Assembly: GCF_033473495.1 (NCBI RefSeq)
Contig: NC_088940.1
Coordinates: 2,418,001-2,482,000, forward strand
DNA from: Cercospora beticola
Taxonomy: Eukaryota; Ascomycota; Dothideomycetes; Mycosphaerellales; Mycosphaerellaceae
Length of the DNA: 64,000 bases
Direction of reading: 5' to 3'
The notes under the pieces were generated by a model. That model did not search any database and was not told the origin of the DNA. It was given only the letters and a program-made list of their open reading frames with translations. A program made the translations under genes and the position numbers. Below, in pieces: positions 1-11,009 of this stretch. The first letter of the stretch is position 1; every line of letters begins with the position of its first letter.

Positions 1-931
1 ACTTCGTCATGTTCACCGTGTTCTTGTGACCATGGAGTGTGGTCAAGCACCGACCAGAGCGCGGATCCCAGAGTTTCAAGTTATGATCCTTCGAGCCAGA
101 CACAAGTAAACCTTTGGAGGGGTGCCAGTCGACGGCCTTAACGTCCCACTGATGCCCGTCGAGCTTTGAGATCTCTTCGCCGGAGGCAAAGTCAAATATT
201 TTCAAGCTAGCATCATCCGACGCAGTCACAAACTTCGAGTCTTGGGGCGCGAATGCCATGTCTCGTACCGGCATGTCGTGCGCCTGGATCTCCTTGACAT
301 TGTTGAAATTCGGCTGCCAGTATTTGATCAGTCCTTCTTGGTCCGCGGAGATCAGCCAGTCGTCGTTATGCGAATAGACGATAGATCGAACAGCAGCTTC
401 ATGTGCTTGCATGATAGTCTCGAAATTGAAGCCAGTTCCGTTCCAAAGTGTAAATTCGCCGCTGGTAGCGCCCGTAAGTAGTCTTCGGCCGTCTGGGGTC
501 CATTTCACCACGTTCACAGGATGTCGATGTTTGTTGAAGGATGTGTGTAGGTGCTTCGCGGGCAGCGAGTCTGCGGCTTTCCCTTTCCGCGCTGCTGGAG
601 GCACCATGGAAGCCGCATAACTCAGCGTGGGTCGCTCTGCTTCAAAGCCTCTGATGCTGCTGGCCTTCGAACGTCTGTCGTGCATAAAATGTACGTATGT
701 GTTGCCAATGTCAGTGGCGTTTCCTGCAGCATCCAATCAGTAATTGACGGGGCATTTTACATCCAGCATGGGCAGCAGTGCTTCAAACATAAGTAGCACC
801 ACTGGAGGAAGAGAGCTGCGCTCGACATTGCATCGCCATGGATGAGCTTGTGAAAAGGGCCACTCACGTCTGTTTGGTCGACCTCGCGGTCGCGGCTGGT
901 CGAAGCCGCCATGTTCTGCTTCGCGATCCAT
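1..931 (-). CDS. PFS2: Polyadenylation factor subunit 2 (Pfs2/WDR33 family), 5' part
   Basis: WD40 subunit of the nuclear cleavage and polyadenylation factor, which contacts the AAUAAA-type signal in pre-mRNA. Exon 1 is 931-868 and exon 2 runs from 723 to the window edge; the intron 724-867 starts GTGAGT, has a TACTGAT branch and ends GCAG. The start ATG at 931 has a purine-rich Kozak context and encodes a short Arg/Gly/Pro-rich leader. About 262 residues are visible. They carry the family blocks NVVKWTPDGRRLLTG, SGEFTLWNG, FNFETIMQAHE, IKYWQPNFNNVK, VDWHPSKGLLVSGSKD and TLHGHKNTV, very close to human WDR33. This covers the first three or four WD40 blades; the rest lies left of position 1. 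The family assignment is firm. The gene is incomplete only because of the window edge. Confidence 0.93.
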
Positions 932-1494
932 GGCGGCGGGGTGAGAGAAGCTGATCGGATCTTCACCAGTCGAGTCCAGAAGCCGTGGATGGTGGCCGGA
1001 CTGGCGCGTCTCGCGAACCCGATTGCGAACAGCTGGAAGGTCCTAAACAGCTGGGTTATTTGTGGCCGCCGGGCTGTCGCGATATCGATGCTTTCAAGCG
1101 ACCATTCGGATGATGACGATTCGGTGAGGCGCAAGCAAATGTGTTTCTATTGCAGACTCCCATGTCGTCGCTGCAGACGTGATCGGGAGGAAGGGCCGAG
1201 CCGGCGCCGAAGTCGCGCTAAAGCGCGAAGTACTCGCGCCTTCTCTCAGTTCACATGCCAGGCCAGGCATCACAACATGAATCATCAACTTGCTGAGATA
1301 CACATAAGACAGCATAGCAGACCAAGAGCGACTGCCAGCACGAAATTCGCTACGGAGGATTGGCACAATGCCCTTCTTTCCAGTTTACCAGAGCCGTCGT
1401 CTGTCGCGACCCATCCGACCGAAAGCCGAATACACCGTTGCTCTGAGTTGAGAACAGCAACAATATCTGCCTCCTGAGCGATCCCGTCAAATAA
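932..1494. other. Intergenic, divergent-free spacer between PFS2 promoter and aldolase 3' end
   Basis: About 560 bp holding the PFS2 promoter and 5' UTR and the 3' flank of the aldolase gene. Open frames here are rich in Arg, Cys and Ser and show no splice-consistent coding pattern. I see no gene. Confidence 0.6.
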
Positions 1495-2503
1495 CTACTT
1501 GAGGAAGCTACCGTTCGTCTTGGCTAGGATTTCGTCATAATATGGCTGGAACCTATGGCACTATCAGCAAATGGAGCAAGATCATCTTTCGAGGATCGAC
1601 TTACGCAAGCCAGCCTTTCTCGGGAGTTCCGACTTGAGCATAACTGAATTGTGCTTCTTCGTCATCAATGAAGGTCTTCTTGTGGCCACTTCCTTGTGCT
1701 GCAGCATCGACCAGGAGCTGAGCGTGGCACGTCTTGTCTAGAGACAAAAACCAGAAAGCCGCAGCGTCCACTGTTTGTCCGACCTGCAAAATCGGTGAGT
1801 ACCAGGGATCACTATTCAAGCAGTACGACCCACGGTGAGCAAACCATGGTTCTGGAGAATGATGGCTTTCCCATCGCCCAGGTGTGAGGCAATCCTTTTG
1901 CCTTCCTCCCGGTCCAGCACCACGCCTCCAAATTGCGGATAAACTGCATGGTTCTTGTAGAATCGCAGGCTGTCTTGCGTTATCATGTCAAGCTCTCGAC
2001 CGAATACTGAGAAGGCTTTCCCATATACGGAATGCGCATGACAGGCGGCATCGACATCCGGTCTGGCTTTATGGATCTCGGAATGGATGGCGAATGCTGC
2101 AGCATTAATAGGCTCATCGCCGACGACTACCTCCCCATCCTCATTCACTAGAATGAGATCTGAGACACAGATCTGCGAGAAATGTGCAGAAAGTGGATTC
2201 AACCCTTGCTCACTGTCAGTACTTGGAGCGAATGTGGCATCGGGCAAATGTACAGAAATGGTCCTTGAGGATTGGGTCGCGAACACTGATATGTCCAGCC
2301 ACACCCTCGTCAAAGCCTCTGTCCGCGAAGATCCTATATGCGGCTGCCAGATGCTGCTGCCGATACAACCGTTCCTCTTCGAGCGAGTCGAATTTGGGGT
2401 AAGATCTTATCTTGAGAGGCTTCCCGCTTTTGGTTTTGCCAAGCGCTCCGACTGTGGCATTGCCATTTGTTTCAGTACTCAATGTGGTTGCTGAGGGCGA
2501 CAT
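1495..2503 (-). CDS. Class II aldolase/adducin domain protein
   Basis: Zinc-dependent class II aldolase/adducin fold protein of 285 residues; the substrate is unknown. Exons are 2503-2254, 2204-1834, 1783-1605 and 1552-1495. The introns are 49, 50 and 52 nt with donors GTACAT, GTGGGT and GTAAGT. Residues 50-70 carry the usual LAAAYRIFADRGF-DEGVAGHISVRDP opening. The spliced join gives D-H-F-W-L-N-P-L. Metal ligands are seen as His139-x-His141 in ACHAHSVYGKAFS and His203 in QNHGLLTVG. The N-terminal 30 residues are Ser/Thr-rich and may be disordered. Fungal relatives include proteins named after S. pombe mug14 and various adducin-like proteins. The fold assignment is firm; physiological role cannot be inferred from neighbours, which are unrelated. 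Confidence 0.92.
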
Positions 2504-5264
2504 GATTTCTGGCGTGACAAGCTAAATTTACTTAGGAATAGAGGGCCACAAAATTTAGGATGTTGGCGCAGAGGTCGAAGTTGCCACTCCGGCAATCGAC
2601 AGCTCATGCCCCGCATTGCAACATCGCCGGAGTCTGATGTCCCGAGTGCTCACAGAAACGATGTTGGGACTTTACAAGTGCAGTATACTTGGCGCTATGG
2701 CGCAGCATTCGACACAACCTTGTTATCCTTTGCTCCGGATGGTTCGACTTTTGCGACGAGCACAGGGCTTCGCTCGTGGAAAGGCCCGCTATGTTGAAGC
2801 TGGTGACTGCCATTCCGCAAGCATGCGCGTTCGTTCGAGAAAGGCTGAACATATCAGCGATCTCAGCGCGTCATTGGCCTACGCGAAGAACAAGCAACCG
2901 AAGGACCTCGTGATGGGCTTGTGCTTGCTCTCGCCCAGGCATCCGCGCGTATGGTTCTCCTGTGGATCGTGGACCCTTCGAGTTGCAATGGGCCTTGAGG
3001 CCCTAACGGCGGTTTGCTAAGTAAGCGGAACGATCGGCGAGCATTCGTAGTGTGCAAGACAAGGGATTGCTGGACGGCTTGGATCGTTCAGGAAGGTGGA
3101 TTCTACTTGGCCTGAGAATTTACGGTATGTCTCGGGAGGTGAACTTAAAGGCTGCGATGGCTTTAAAGAGAGCCATGGATCTGGTTTTCTCCTTGTCCCT
3201 GCCTCGTGGTAAGCCATGCCGCGCGCAATAGCCGTGGTATCCATGAATTTGTGATACACATCGTGCCACGTCGGTATAGTCTCAGGCACCGCAGGTGGAA
3301 GCATTTGTCGAGATCGCGGCCGCGAACGACTCTGCAAGACTGTGGCACTCGAGTCACTGGGTACCGAAACATGCGCAATTGGCGACACGAGCTGATCGAC
3401 ACTGTCAACCCACGCGGATGCCATCGATGGCACGACTCGCTGTGCCAGACGAGTGCATCGGGGCCTGGTCCAGCCAATACGGCTCGAGTGACTTCAACAC
3501 ACTGCCCTTGGGATTGGAAATCTACATAGCACCATGAGGAAAAATCCCTCGAAGCTCTCTAGCATTCGTTAGTGCTTCCCTCAGCCTTCTCGAACTATGC
3601 TAGCAGAGATCTTCTGCATCTTCGTGCACTGGCAAGGCTGTGTCGAGATGGAAGAACCCGCGTCTGTACAAGCTTAAGCTCGGTATCCCAGAGCTCGTTC
3701 CTGCAACCAGTATCACACAGCTACCACGTGCACCGCTGGAAGGAACTTTCCCATCGTTTTGGATTGAGTTCAGGAAGCCTGACGACGCTTGCGCAGGAAG
3801 ATTGCATGATCCACTCCCGTATTTGAATACTGTACACCGGCGATAGGACGTTCTGGTCTGCAAAGTCGGCAAGACTTGATGGTTCAATACTGGTACGGAA
3901 ACGTTGGGCTCGTGCCTTTCCAGCTGCGGCCTTTTTTATGCAACTTAATCACACCTGGACCTTGAGACGAGGACTGTGCGAGAAGGGCGGCAACCTGTTC
4001 CTGTGCTCGTGGGAAGGTAAATTGTGTTGAGCCTCCTTCATGACAAGCTCTCATCTCGACGGCACCCTAAATTGTTCATACGCAATCATTATACCGTGAT
4101 GTGGCCAAGCTCCGTCCTGCGCATGCCCTAATGTCGCAAGACCACTATCTGAATCATCAAAAGACGGAAATGGGTGCTCGCTCGCTGCCAAGCTGTCTCC
4201 GCGGAGCTCGGCGGCGTCTCAGCTCATCTGAGAAGGGCCGCAAACACCTATAGAGGCTAGGGAGAAGTCATGGACAATGCTCATGCCACCGGCGAACTGC
4301 TTCTTGTGATGATGGCATGAGGCGCATAATGGTGTGCAAACAGCTCTACACCGCTGAAATCTGTGCCTACATCTGTTCAGACCTCTGGATGCACGCCATG
4401 ACAACGATGAGATGCACAAAGACGATGGCAAGTGAAACGCATGCGTCGGTGGCCCGTGTTAAAATACGCCCGAGGCGGAACAAAGTTTCGTTTTGAGATC
4501 GCTCAGACCCGAACCAGACATGCGGATCCAAAAGGGGACGAGATGGCGCTACTGGCGCCCGGCTGCCTGCATTGACCGCCGGCGCCGGCTCGGAGGCGTA
4601 CCGTTGAGAGCTTGTGAGAAATGCACAATGCACGTCTTTCACGCAAGTCGATCCACCGGCAGCTTACACTTTTGCCGCCGGCTGGCGGCGTGATAGAGCT
4701 TGTCATAGCTCAAACTGCATGATGCACATGTGCAAGACAGCCATGGTTGCAGTCGAGTGTCTTGCTCACTCAAACGCGTGTTCACCACGCGTCAGTGCAT
4801 GCTATTTCCATGCTGGCAGGTGAGCTTGACATTTCTGGAATTTTCATTGCATCTGAGTTAGCATGAACTGCTGGATATTTGCATGCTATACCAACTGGAG
4901 GACTAGATGGCAGGACGTCCACGTAACAACCAGCCGGTAGTGCCGACGCCGCATGGCTGCAGTGCACCTCGTAAAGCATTTTGGCTTTAGCCCTTGATGC
5001 CGTGCAGAGGCGGCTACAACGTTAACACGAATATGCTTCAGCCATAGGTGAGAGACTCGATCGGGAATAGAGCCGATCGCTGTCATCTGTTGCGTCGTGC
5101 TCGTGTACTACTGCGCGGCATGCTGTGCAGCTAAGTAGGTGGTCGCTCCCTTTTGTGATGACCAGTCTTCCCGCTGAAACTTGACACAGATATTTTGTAT
5201 CATTCTCATATTTGCCCTCTTTCACATCGTAGCGAGTCGTTCGGACTCGTGCAGCCTCTTCACG
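2504..5264. other. Gene-poor interval, no supported gene
   Basis: This 2.76-kb stretch has many short overlapping frames on both strands and no family I recognise. The most protein-like frame is on the minus strand at about 3017-3424 (from the ATG at 3424). It is Pro/Ser-rich, has no recognisable motif, and runs straight into an upstream in-frame stop near 3500. I do not call it. The last few hundred bases contain the promoter of the gene starting at 5265. Confidence 0.5.
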
Positions 5265-7535
5265 ATGGGCCTCTTCTCTCGAAAGGGCAAGTCGAGCAAG
5301 GACTCCTCTGCAGCAGAGGAGCTCAAGAAGTCTGCTGTTCAGACCAAAGTTACGAAAAAGTTCGTTCCTAGGCACGGGTCTGCCAAAGTCACCGATCACA
5401 ACGCTCCCGAAGAAGATGCTTCGGATGGCTATCAAACAAGCGTTATCGAAAGCCGGAGAATCGAGATCCCAAGACATGACGGCACATTCCAGCGTGCAGC
5501 ATACGCTCGTGGTTCGATGACAGCTCCTGCATCGCCTAGCGGTCAGCGTTTTCGACAGGACAGTGCCTACGATGAAGATGGCCACGGCCATCCCGCGGAT
5601 TCAATTCCAATGCCACCGGCTTTCAAGGAGAGACCAAGCGTATACAGACCCAAGTACCAACAGCGCAGCAGTTCCGACCACTTTGCGGCCGCTCCTGCTC
5701 CCAGGAAGCACAGCACGCCAGGAGGCTATTACACGCCTCAAGCCTCTTCAGACTCTGGTTACGAGTCCGCCGAGCCCATTTCTGCTGCACACTCTCGTGT
5801 TCCAAGCGAGCTTAACTTGCTGGACTATTCTCCAAGCTATCTGCAGCTCACTCAAACCATGCCCGAACTCAAACTGTATACCGATGAACAATCTCGCGGA
5901 CGAGAGAGTTCTCCCAAGCACAAGAGCGTCGGCAACGTTTCGCCTTTGGACTTGAACTCGGACGCTCGATCGATCAGATCGAACAAGTCTGTTAGCAAGC
6001 GTACAAGGTTCGAAGACGATGCAGAGCCAATGCCTTCGCTGCAAGCATTGGAGCAGTACAAAACAAGCGACGAACTGACATCGAGGCCTGCCTCACTATG
6101 GTTATCAAACCAGGACGCCGAATCTGCCACACGTGAGCAACATCAAGCAGAAACCCGTTCCCATTCTGAACAGCCCCACCCACGAATGCGACAATCGTCT
6201 CAGTCCAGCACTGCACACACGAGTCCTGTGGATCCACGCCAAATTCGAGTTGGAAGCTTACCTCCGCTGTCAGTACTGGAAGGCTTCAAGGTCAACAAGA
6301 AAGGCAAGATACTTGACGAGGAGGGCGATGCTATAGGAGAGCTCGTGGAAGGTGACCTTCTGGACTGCGTTCGCCAGAAGGCCAACGCCAATGGCGAAGT
6401 CATTGATGAGTATGGCCGTGTCGTTGGCCGCGTGCGAACATGCGCTCCAGCTCACGCGCCTGCAAATATCAGCACACATCAGCACATTGTGGTCACATCA
6501 CCGGCTCCGGCTACCCAAGACTCACCGGCGGTGGTCGAACGCGACGTTGCATCAACGTTGGAGTCTCAGCCAGCAGCGCCGTTGCCGTCGTACGCAGCCG
6601 ACCCAGCGCCACATGTCAAGGACGACCAGCCTCATGCGGAGGAGGCGGCGGCGCACGACACGCCACCAGTCAAGCCAGCCGAAGAAATCGCTGAGGAGCC
6701 CATAATTGCAGAGCAGAAGACTCTTTCCCATCACATGATGCAAGCAGCAGTGCCTACACAAGAGTCAAAGCGCATGCCCCGATCCGCAAGCGAGAAGAGC
6801 CTGTCCGAGCTCACTAAGGCCTATGTGCGCCCAGCAATGAGCTCTGTACCGGAGAACAACGTCCCAGAAGACGAATCCATCCCAGCGAGCCCGGGCTTGT
6901 TCGCATACAGAGGCGAGATCCCGAAGACAGACGGCGCACCAAGTGTACGAAGGAGGTCGAACTCGCCGCCCCAGATATCAGCTCTGATAATGCCGACCCC
7001 AATTACACCTGGTCAGCTGCCCAATCCCGCACATTACGCCAAACTGGCGCTTGTTGGAGGCTTCTCGAACAGCACTTTACATCCTCCCATGCGTCCCACG
7101 GGCGCAAATTCGCGACGTACAACGACACACTTTGGCGGCAGCGTCGCTAACGGGTCTCGACCCCCACTACCATCCGCACTGAAGAAGACTCAATCCCACA
7201 CATATGGTAAGTTCCCCACATCTAGAACAATGTTCCTGGCACTAACATGTCCTACAGGCTTCGAAATAGGCCCGAGCGGAAGCGAGTCTTCATCAGACGA
7301 CGGCCGTATGCTCAGCATGCCTCATTCACGCGCAGCATCGGTCATTACCAACACGACTGTATCCTCCAAACCACGTACATATTTTACACATGGCGGCAAG
7401 GTCACAGTCGAAGTGGCCACCAAAGCCGCCGAGACCGCGGCTCCCAAGCCAGTCGCGCCACCAGTCCCAGTCGAGGACAAGAAGAAAAGCCGTATGAGCA
7501 TGAGTTTCCGCAGAAAGAGCAAGGCTGCGGCTTGA
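5265..7535 (+). CDS. Disordered protein with DUF3659-like motifs
   Basis: Predicted 739-residue protein of unknown function. Exons are 5265-7206 and 7258-7535. The start is the ATG at 5265 (MGLFSRKGK); the frame extends upstream only through a TTG and is not needed. The protein is almost wholly low-complexity and rich in Ser, Pro, Ala, Lys and Glu. Around residues 325-395 there is one ordered patch with two related units, KGKILDEEGDAIGEL and NGEVIDEYGRVVGRVRT. These resemble the G-x-V/I-x-D-E-x-G-x-x-I/V-G repeat of DUF3659/LEA-like fungal proteins. The C-terminus is basic (MSFRRKSK). The 51-nt intron 7207-7257 (GTAAGT, CTAAC branch, TACAG) is a multiple of three and stop-free, so unspliced mRNA would remain in frame. 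A structural or cortical role is possible but not shown. Confidence 0.8.
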   Translation: MGLFSRKGKSSKDSSAAEELKKSAVQTKVTKKFVPRHGSAKVTDHNAPEEDASDGYQTSVIESRRIEIPRHDGTFQRAAYARGSMTAPASPSGQRFRQDSAYDEDGHGHPADSIPMPPAFKERPSVYRPKYQQRSSSDHFAAAPAPRKHSTPGGYYTPQASSDSGYESAEPISAAHSRVPSELNLLDYSPSYLQLTQTMPELKLYTDEQSRGRESSPKHKSVGNVSPLDLNSDARSIRSNKSVSKRTRFEDDAEPMPSLQALEQYKTSDELTSRPASLWLSNQDAESATREQHQAETRSHSEQPHPRMRQSSQSSTAHTSPVDPRQIRVGSLPPLSVLEGFKVNKKGKILDEEGDAIGELVEGDLLDCVRQKANANGEVIDEYGRVVGRVRTCAPAHAPANISTHQHIVVTSPAPATQDSPAVVERDVASTLESQPAAPLPSYAADPAPHVKDDQPHAEEAAAHDTPPVKPAEEIAEEPIIAEQKTLSHHMMQAAVPTQESKRMPRSASEKSLSELTKAYVRPAMSSVPENNVPEDESIPASPGLFAYRGEIPKTDGAPSVRRRSNSPPQISALIMPTPITPGQLPNPAHYAKLALVGGFSNSTLHPPMRPTGANSRRTTTHFGGSVANGSRPPLPSALKKTQSHTYGKFPTSRTMFLALTCPTGFEIGPSGSESSSDDGRMLSMPHSRAASVITNTTVSSKPRTYFTHGGKVTVEVATKAAETAAPKPVAPPVPVEDKKKSRMSMSFRRKSKAAA

Positions 7536-8493
7536 GATCTTGACGATCAGACATATTTCCTTTTGTGAGCTTGATAGCGTTTTGAGCGACTGGCACCACC
7601 ATTGCAGACATGGTGAGTCTTGCAGGCAAAGACACTGAATTTTCTTGAGAGCATTTCGTCGGCGCAACAAAGCCCTGTCTTGATAGTAGCAGTACAAACA
7701 CAATTAGCTGTACAAACATATTACCGACCATGTGTGCCCATCCTCTCTGTCTCCAAGTACACATGGCAGTCAGATGCAGTCTCGTGCGAGCCACGCCAAA
7801 AGCAGGCATCCCACGAGCTCGTGCCAGCTCATCCTTGCGCGTCTTGGCAGTCAACCTCGGTCGCGGTCGCGGTCAGAAACTTTCAAGCCCTGTGCACAGT
7901 GAACCACACCATGATCGATCTTCACATCTCTTGTTTGCGGCTTGCTTCTTCACGGCAAGCACAAGCCTCACCAGCCTCCAATATATGCCCTGCAGCTATC
8001 ATCACAGAATCAGTGCTCAAAGATCTAACCAAAACAACTCCTCTGCGTATTCCCAAAGAAGCTGTAGACGACTTTCGACCATTCGGCAGCGACAAGCCGA
8101 TCGCCTTCTGGGCCGCATCTAGTCCCTTCTGGGGGCGAAAGTGGGTGCAGTAGCTTGCGCCCACGTGCGTGGGAGCACGAGATTGGGTGAGAAAGCCAGA
8201 GACGAGGGAAAAAAGAAAACCAGCCTATCTTCTTGTGTTCTCATCTTTCCTTCTTCTTCCCCTCTCACTACACCACTTCCAGTGATAGCCTTTCTCACCT
8301 CGTGAACGACTTCGGGCTTTGCGTTCACGCCACTTTCCCAAAAAGCTCCAGCAAGCGACAGCCCGCGATACTGTTGCGCTGCGCGCACGCCTTCCCGATT
8401 GCTTGCAGCCGCCACTTTTGAACGCTTTGCAGCGCACGGCAGAGCTGACTCGAGCTTGGAACTTGAGCCGCGTGCTTTCTTATCGTCGTCACT
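7536..8493. other. Intergenic/5' UTR region with pyrimidine tract
   Basis: The 958 bp between two same-strand genes contain the 3' flank of the first gene and the promoter and leader of the transporter. A CT-rich tract at about 8220-8290 is typical of a fungal core promoter. Frames on both strands at 7620-8153 and 7922-8164 lack family resemblance and are not called. Confidence 0.55.
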
Positions 8494-9765
8494 ATGTTGA
8501 AGCAGGAAGTTACCGATGCTGTAGCGCAGCAGAATGCATCCGGCCGTGCAGAGATCGAAAGCGGATCCGTGGAAAGAGTGACAGTCGAGCCGAAGGGATC
8601 AAACAGCTCTCCGGATTCGCCGACGGATTTCAAGACTCCCTCTGGACATGGCCCGATTCATCTGGTTGGTGCAGATCCTTCGGAGCAGCGTCCGGTGCAA
8701 ACGACTGTTGCAGAGCTTGAGAGACGTGAAGGAGGTCGATTTGCGTACTTGAAGAAGCCGCAATTTTACTTCATCCTGCTTTTGTCACAGGCTCTGGCTG
8801 TGACGATTACCGGAACGAACACAATTACTTCTCTGCTGCGCGAAGAGAACTGGGCTATTCCGGCTTTTCAGAGCTTGTTCAACTATATCTTGTTGAACCT
8901 CATCTATACCAGCATCACGATCTACAAATATGGCTTCAAGAAATGGGGCAAGATGATCTACAAGGATGGCTGGCGATACTTCATTCTTGGATTCTGCGAT
9001 GTGCAAGGCAATTACTTCACTGTACTTGCTTACAACTACACGACTATTCTTTCTGCGCAACTGATCAACTTCTGGGCGATTGCGGTCGTCCTGCTGGTTT
9101 CTATCATCTTCCTCAAGGTTCGATACCACTGGCTGCAATACGCTGGAATTTTGATCTGCTGCGGTGGACTTGGCATCCTAGTTGCATCGGATCACATTCG
9201 TGGCACGAACGGAGGGCAAGCCGTGGATGCTGTCAAGGGAGATCTCTTCGCATTGGTCGGCGCTACATTCTATGGACTGACCAATGTTGCTGAGGAGTTC
9301 CTGGTCTCCAAGCGACCAATGTACGAAGTCATTGGTCAACTCGCATTCTGGGCTATGCCCATCAATGGTGTCCAAGCCGCCATTTTCGACCGCGCATCTT
9401 TCCGTGCTGCACAGTGGAGTGGCCAAGTCGGCGCATATCTTGTTGGATACACCCTACTTTTGACATGGTTCTACTCCGCGGTCCCTCTTCTGCTCCGCAT
9501 GGCATCTGCAGCGTTCTTGAACATTGGTCTGTTGACCGGCAACTTCTGGGGCGTTATTGTTGGAATCAAGATCTTCAATCTTTCGATCCACTGGATGTAT
9601 CCTATCGCATTTGTCCTGATTATGGTTGGGCATTTCATCTACTATGGCACTGAAGGAGTTTTGGGTGAGGCGAAGAAGCCTTGGCTTGGCGAGAACCAGG
9701 AAGGTGGTGATGATGGTATCGGAAGTGCTCGCAGGAGATTGGAGAACCCGAATGCGTTCTTCTAG
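8494..9765 (+). CDS. SLC35F/DUF914 family transporter
   Basis: Multi-pass membrane protein of the drug/metabolite transporter superfamily, SLC35F1/F2/F6 (DUF914) group; 423 residues, single exon. Residues 1-85 form a polar, probably cytosolic tail. From about residue 88 there are roughly ten hydrophobic helices, starting at FYFILLLSQALAVTITGTNT. Family landmarks include FNYILLNLIYT, DVQGNYFTVLAYNYTTILSAQLINFWAI, GDLFALVGATFYGLTNVAEE and the C-terminal MVGHFIYYGTEG. The length and order fit the family. The substrate is unknown; fungal members are placed in vacuolar or Golgi membranes. A 960-bp upstream region with a CT-rich tract suggests a strong, long-leader promoter. Confidence 0.93.
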   Translation: MLKQEVTDAVAQQNASGRAEIESGSVERVTVEPKGSNSSPDSPTDFKTPSGHGPIHLVGADPSEQRPVQTTVAELERREGGRFAYLKKPQFYFILLLSQALAVTITGTNTITSLLREENWAIPAFQSLFNYILLNLIYTSITIYKYGFKKWGKMIYKDGWRYFILGFCDVQGNYFTVLAYNYTTILSAQLINFWAIAVVLLVSIIFLKVRYHWLQYAGILICCGGLGILVASDHIRGTNGGQAVDAVKGDLFALVGATFYGLTNVAEEFLVSKRPMYEVIGQLAFWAMPINGVQAAIFDRASFRAAQWSGQVGAYLVGYTLLLTWFYSAVPLLLRMASAAFLNIGLLTGNFWGVIVGIKIFNLSIHWMYPIAFVLIMVGHFIYYGTEGVLGEAKKPWLGENQEGGDDGIGSARRRLENPNAFF

Positions 9766-10123
9766 ATGACTGATGATAGCATCCTGATAGGCGGTAGGCT
9801 CATACAGCACTAGCATAACGGCCGTCTTCGTCAAATGAACAGATTGTGCGAGACCGAGTTCATACTGCGTTTCGTGCTGGTTTCTGCGTGTCTCGCATCG
9901 ACCCTCTTCGGCGTGATTCACGTGAAGTGTTGAGGTCTCATTTCCATTGAATTCCATCCTGAGGGAAGCGAGATCCACACGGCCCGAGATGCTTCTTAGA
10001 TTAAAAGCCGTTGTGACCAGATCCTGCACGGCCGTGCCCAAGAGGCCGCGTTATCTCAAGCACTTGGCACTTCAGAAGTGGCCTAACCAGATGGTATTGC
10101 CCGGTGGCCTGTGTGCTATTGCC
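9766..10123. other. Convergent 3' spacer
   Basis: The 358 bp between the 3' ends of the transporter (+) and the TMEM170 gene (-) hold both 3' UTRs. No gene is visible. Confidence 0.7.
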
Positions 10124-10674
10124 TCACATTCCGCCTTGTATGGCGAAAGAAGCCAGAATGAGGACCAGAGAATTCGTGATGCCCCATGCGAAAGGAATCC
10201 ACGTCGACATGCGGAAGAAACCAGCAGTATAGCAGCCAGCGAGTCTACAAACCAGTCAGCAAATGATCCACACTAGAATTTGTCAGGGGGGTCACTCACA
10301 GAATGCCTGTAACACAACCAGCAATCACAGCCTCTGTCGCTCCAATCACGGCATAGACTAGCGGCACGATCCAGATCACTTTCCAGTTCCGCCACTGCAT
10401 AGCACAAGCGTAGGCTGCCGCTATCAAGTGTACGCCGCCCACGCAAATTAGTGTCCAGTAGAGTGTGAAGCGCCACATGGATTCCACGTCGTAGAGGTAG
10501 ACATTTTGAGGGCCGCTTACGGGGAAGGGCCAGTAGAGGGATGGGAAGGCGGGAGGTTCGTAGGAGAGGGGTTTTTGGTAGACTTCTTGTTTGAGAAATC
10601 GGTTACTGGGGGCGGTGTTAGTTTCGATGGGGGAGAGAGGGAGTGGTAGGAGTTGAGGACTGGGCTTACGCCAT
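10124..10674 (-). CDS. TMEM170-family integral membrane protein
   Basis: Small multi-pass membrane protein (143 residues). Animal TMEM170A acts in ER sheet and nuclear-envelope shape; the fungal role is poorly known. Exons are 10674-10670, 10605-10300 and 10244-10124, with introns of 64 and 55 nt. The first coding exon is only five bases: ATG-GC, then a GTAAGC donor, a CTAAC branch and a CCCAG acceptor, which joins to give MANRFLKQEV. An upstream frame reaching 10736 would need that intron retained and is rejected. The domain shows YWPFPVSGPQNVYLYD, W-R-F-T-L-Y-W-T-L near the first helix, GATEAVIAGCVTG, and the terminal RMSTWIPFAWGITNSLVL. The fit is close across the whole length. It shares a divergent promoter with PEX8. 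Confidence 0.9.
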
Positions 10675-11009
10675 GTTTTGATGTTGCTGGAGGAGTGCTG
10701 ATGAGGATTGAGTGTGGTCTCATGACCCTGCTCCAATAGCTGCGTGCCGGAAAACGTGGGTGTTCATTCGAACGTCCTGATGGCACTTTTGGTAGTCAGA
10801 TGAATTGCATGTTCAGATCTGATGTTGATGTCCAAAGCCACACCCCTCGAGCTCGAGCATGTGCAAGGATGCAAGGGCCAACCAAGCAGCCAATCAGCTT
10901 AGCTTCCAGGGCCTCGGCATTGACCTCACGATACCAACAACACCTCTCACTCCATCACGGTACGCGACAGAACAATCTACTTATCGAATTGTGCTTGTCT
11001 TGAGGCACG
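10675..11009. promoter_or_regulatory. Divergent promoter TMEM170 / PEX8
   Basis: The 335 bp between two oppositely oriented start codons must contain both promoters and the TMEM170 5' UTR. I see no clear TATA box and cannot assign specific factor sites. Confidence 0.6.

Noticed and set aside
3017..3433. Minus-strand frame of 138 codons in the 2.5-5.3 kb gap
   Set aside because: Composition is acceptable, but there is no motif, no neighbouring exon and a non-ATG start. Not enough to call a gene.
7620..8164. Overlapping plus and minus frames upstream of the SLC35F gene
   Set aside because: Both strands are open over the same DNA and neither has family features. Most simply this is leader and promoter sequence.
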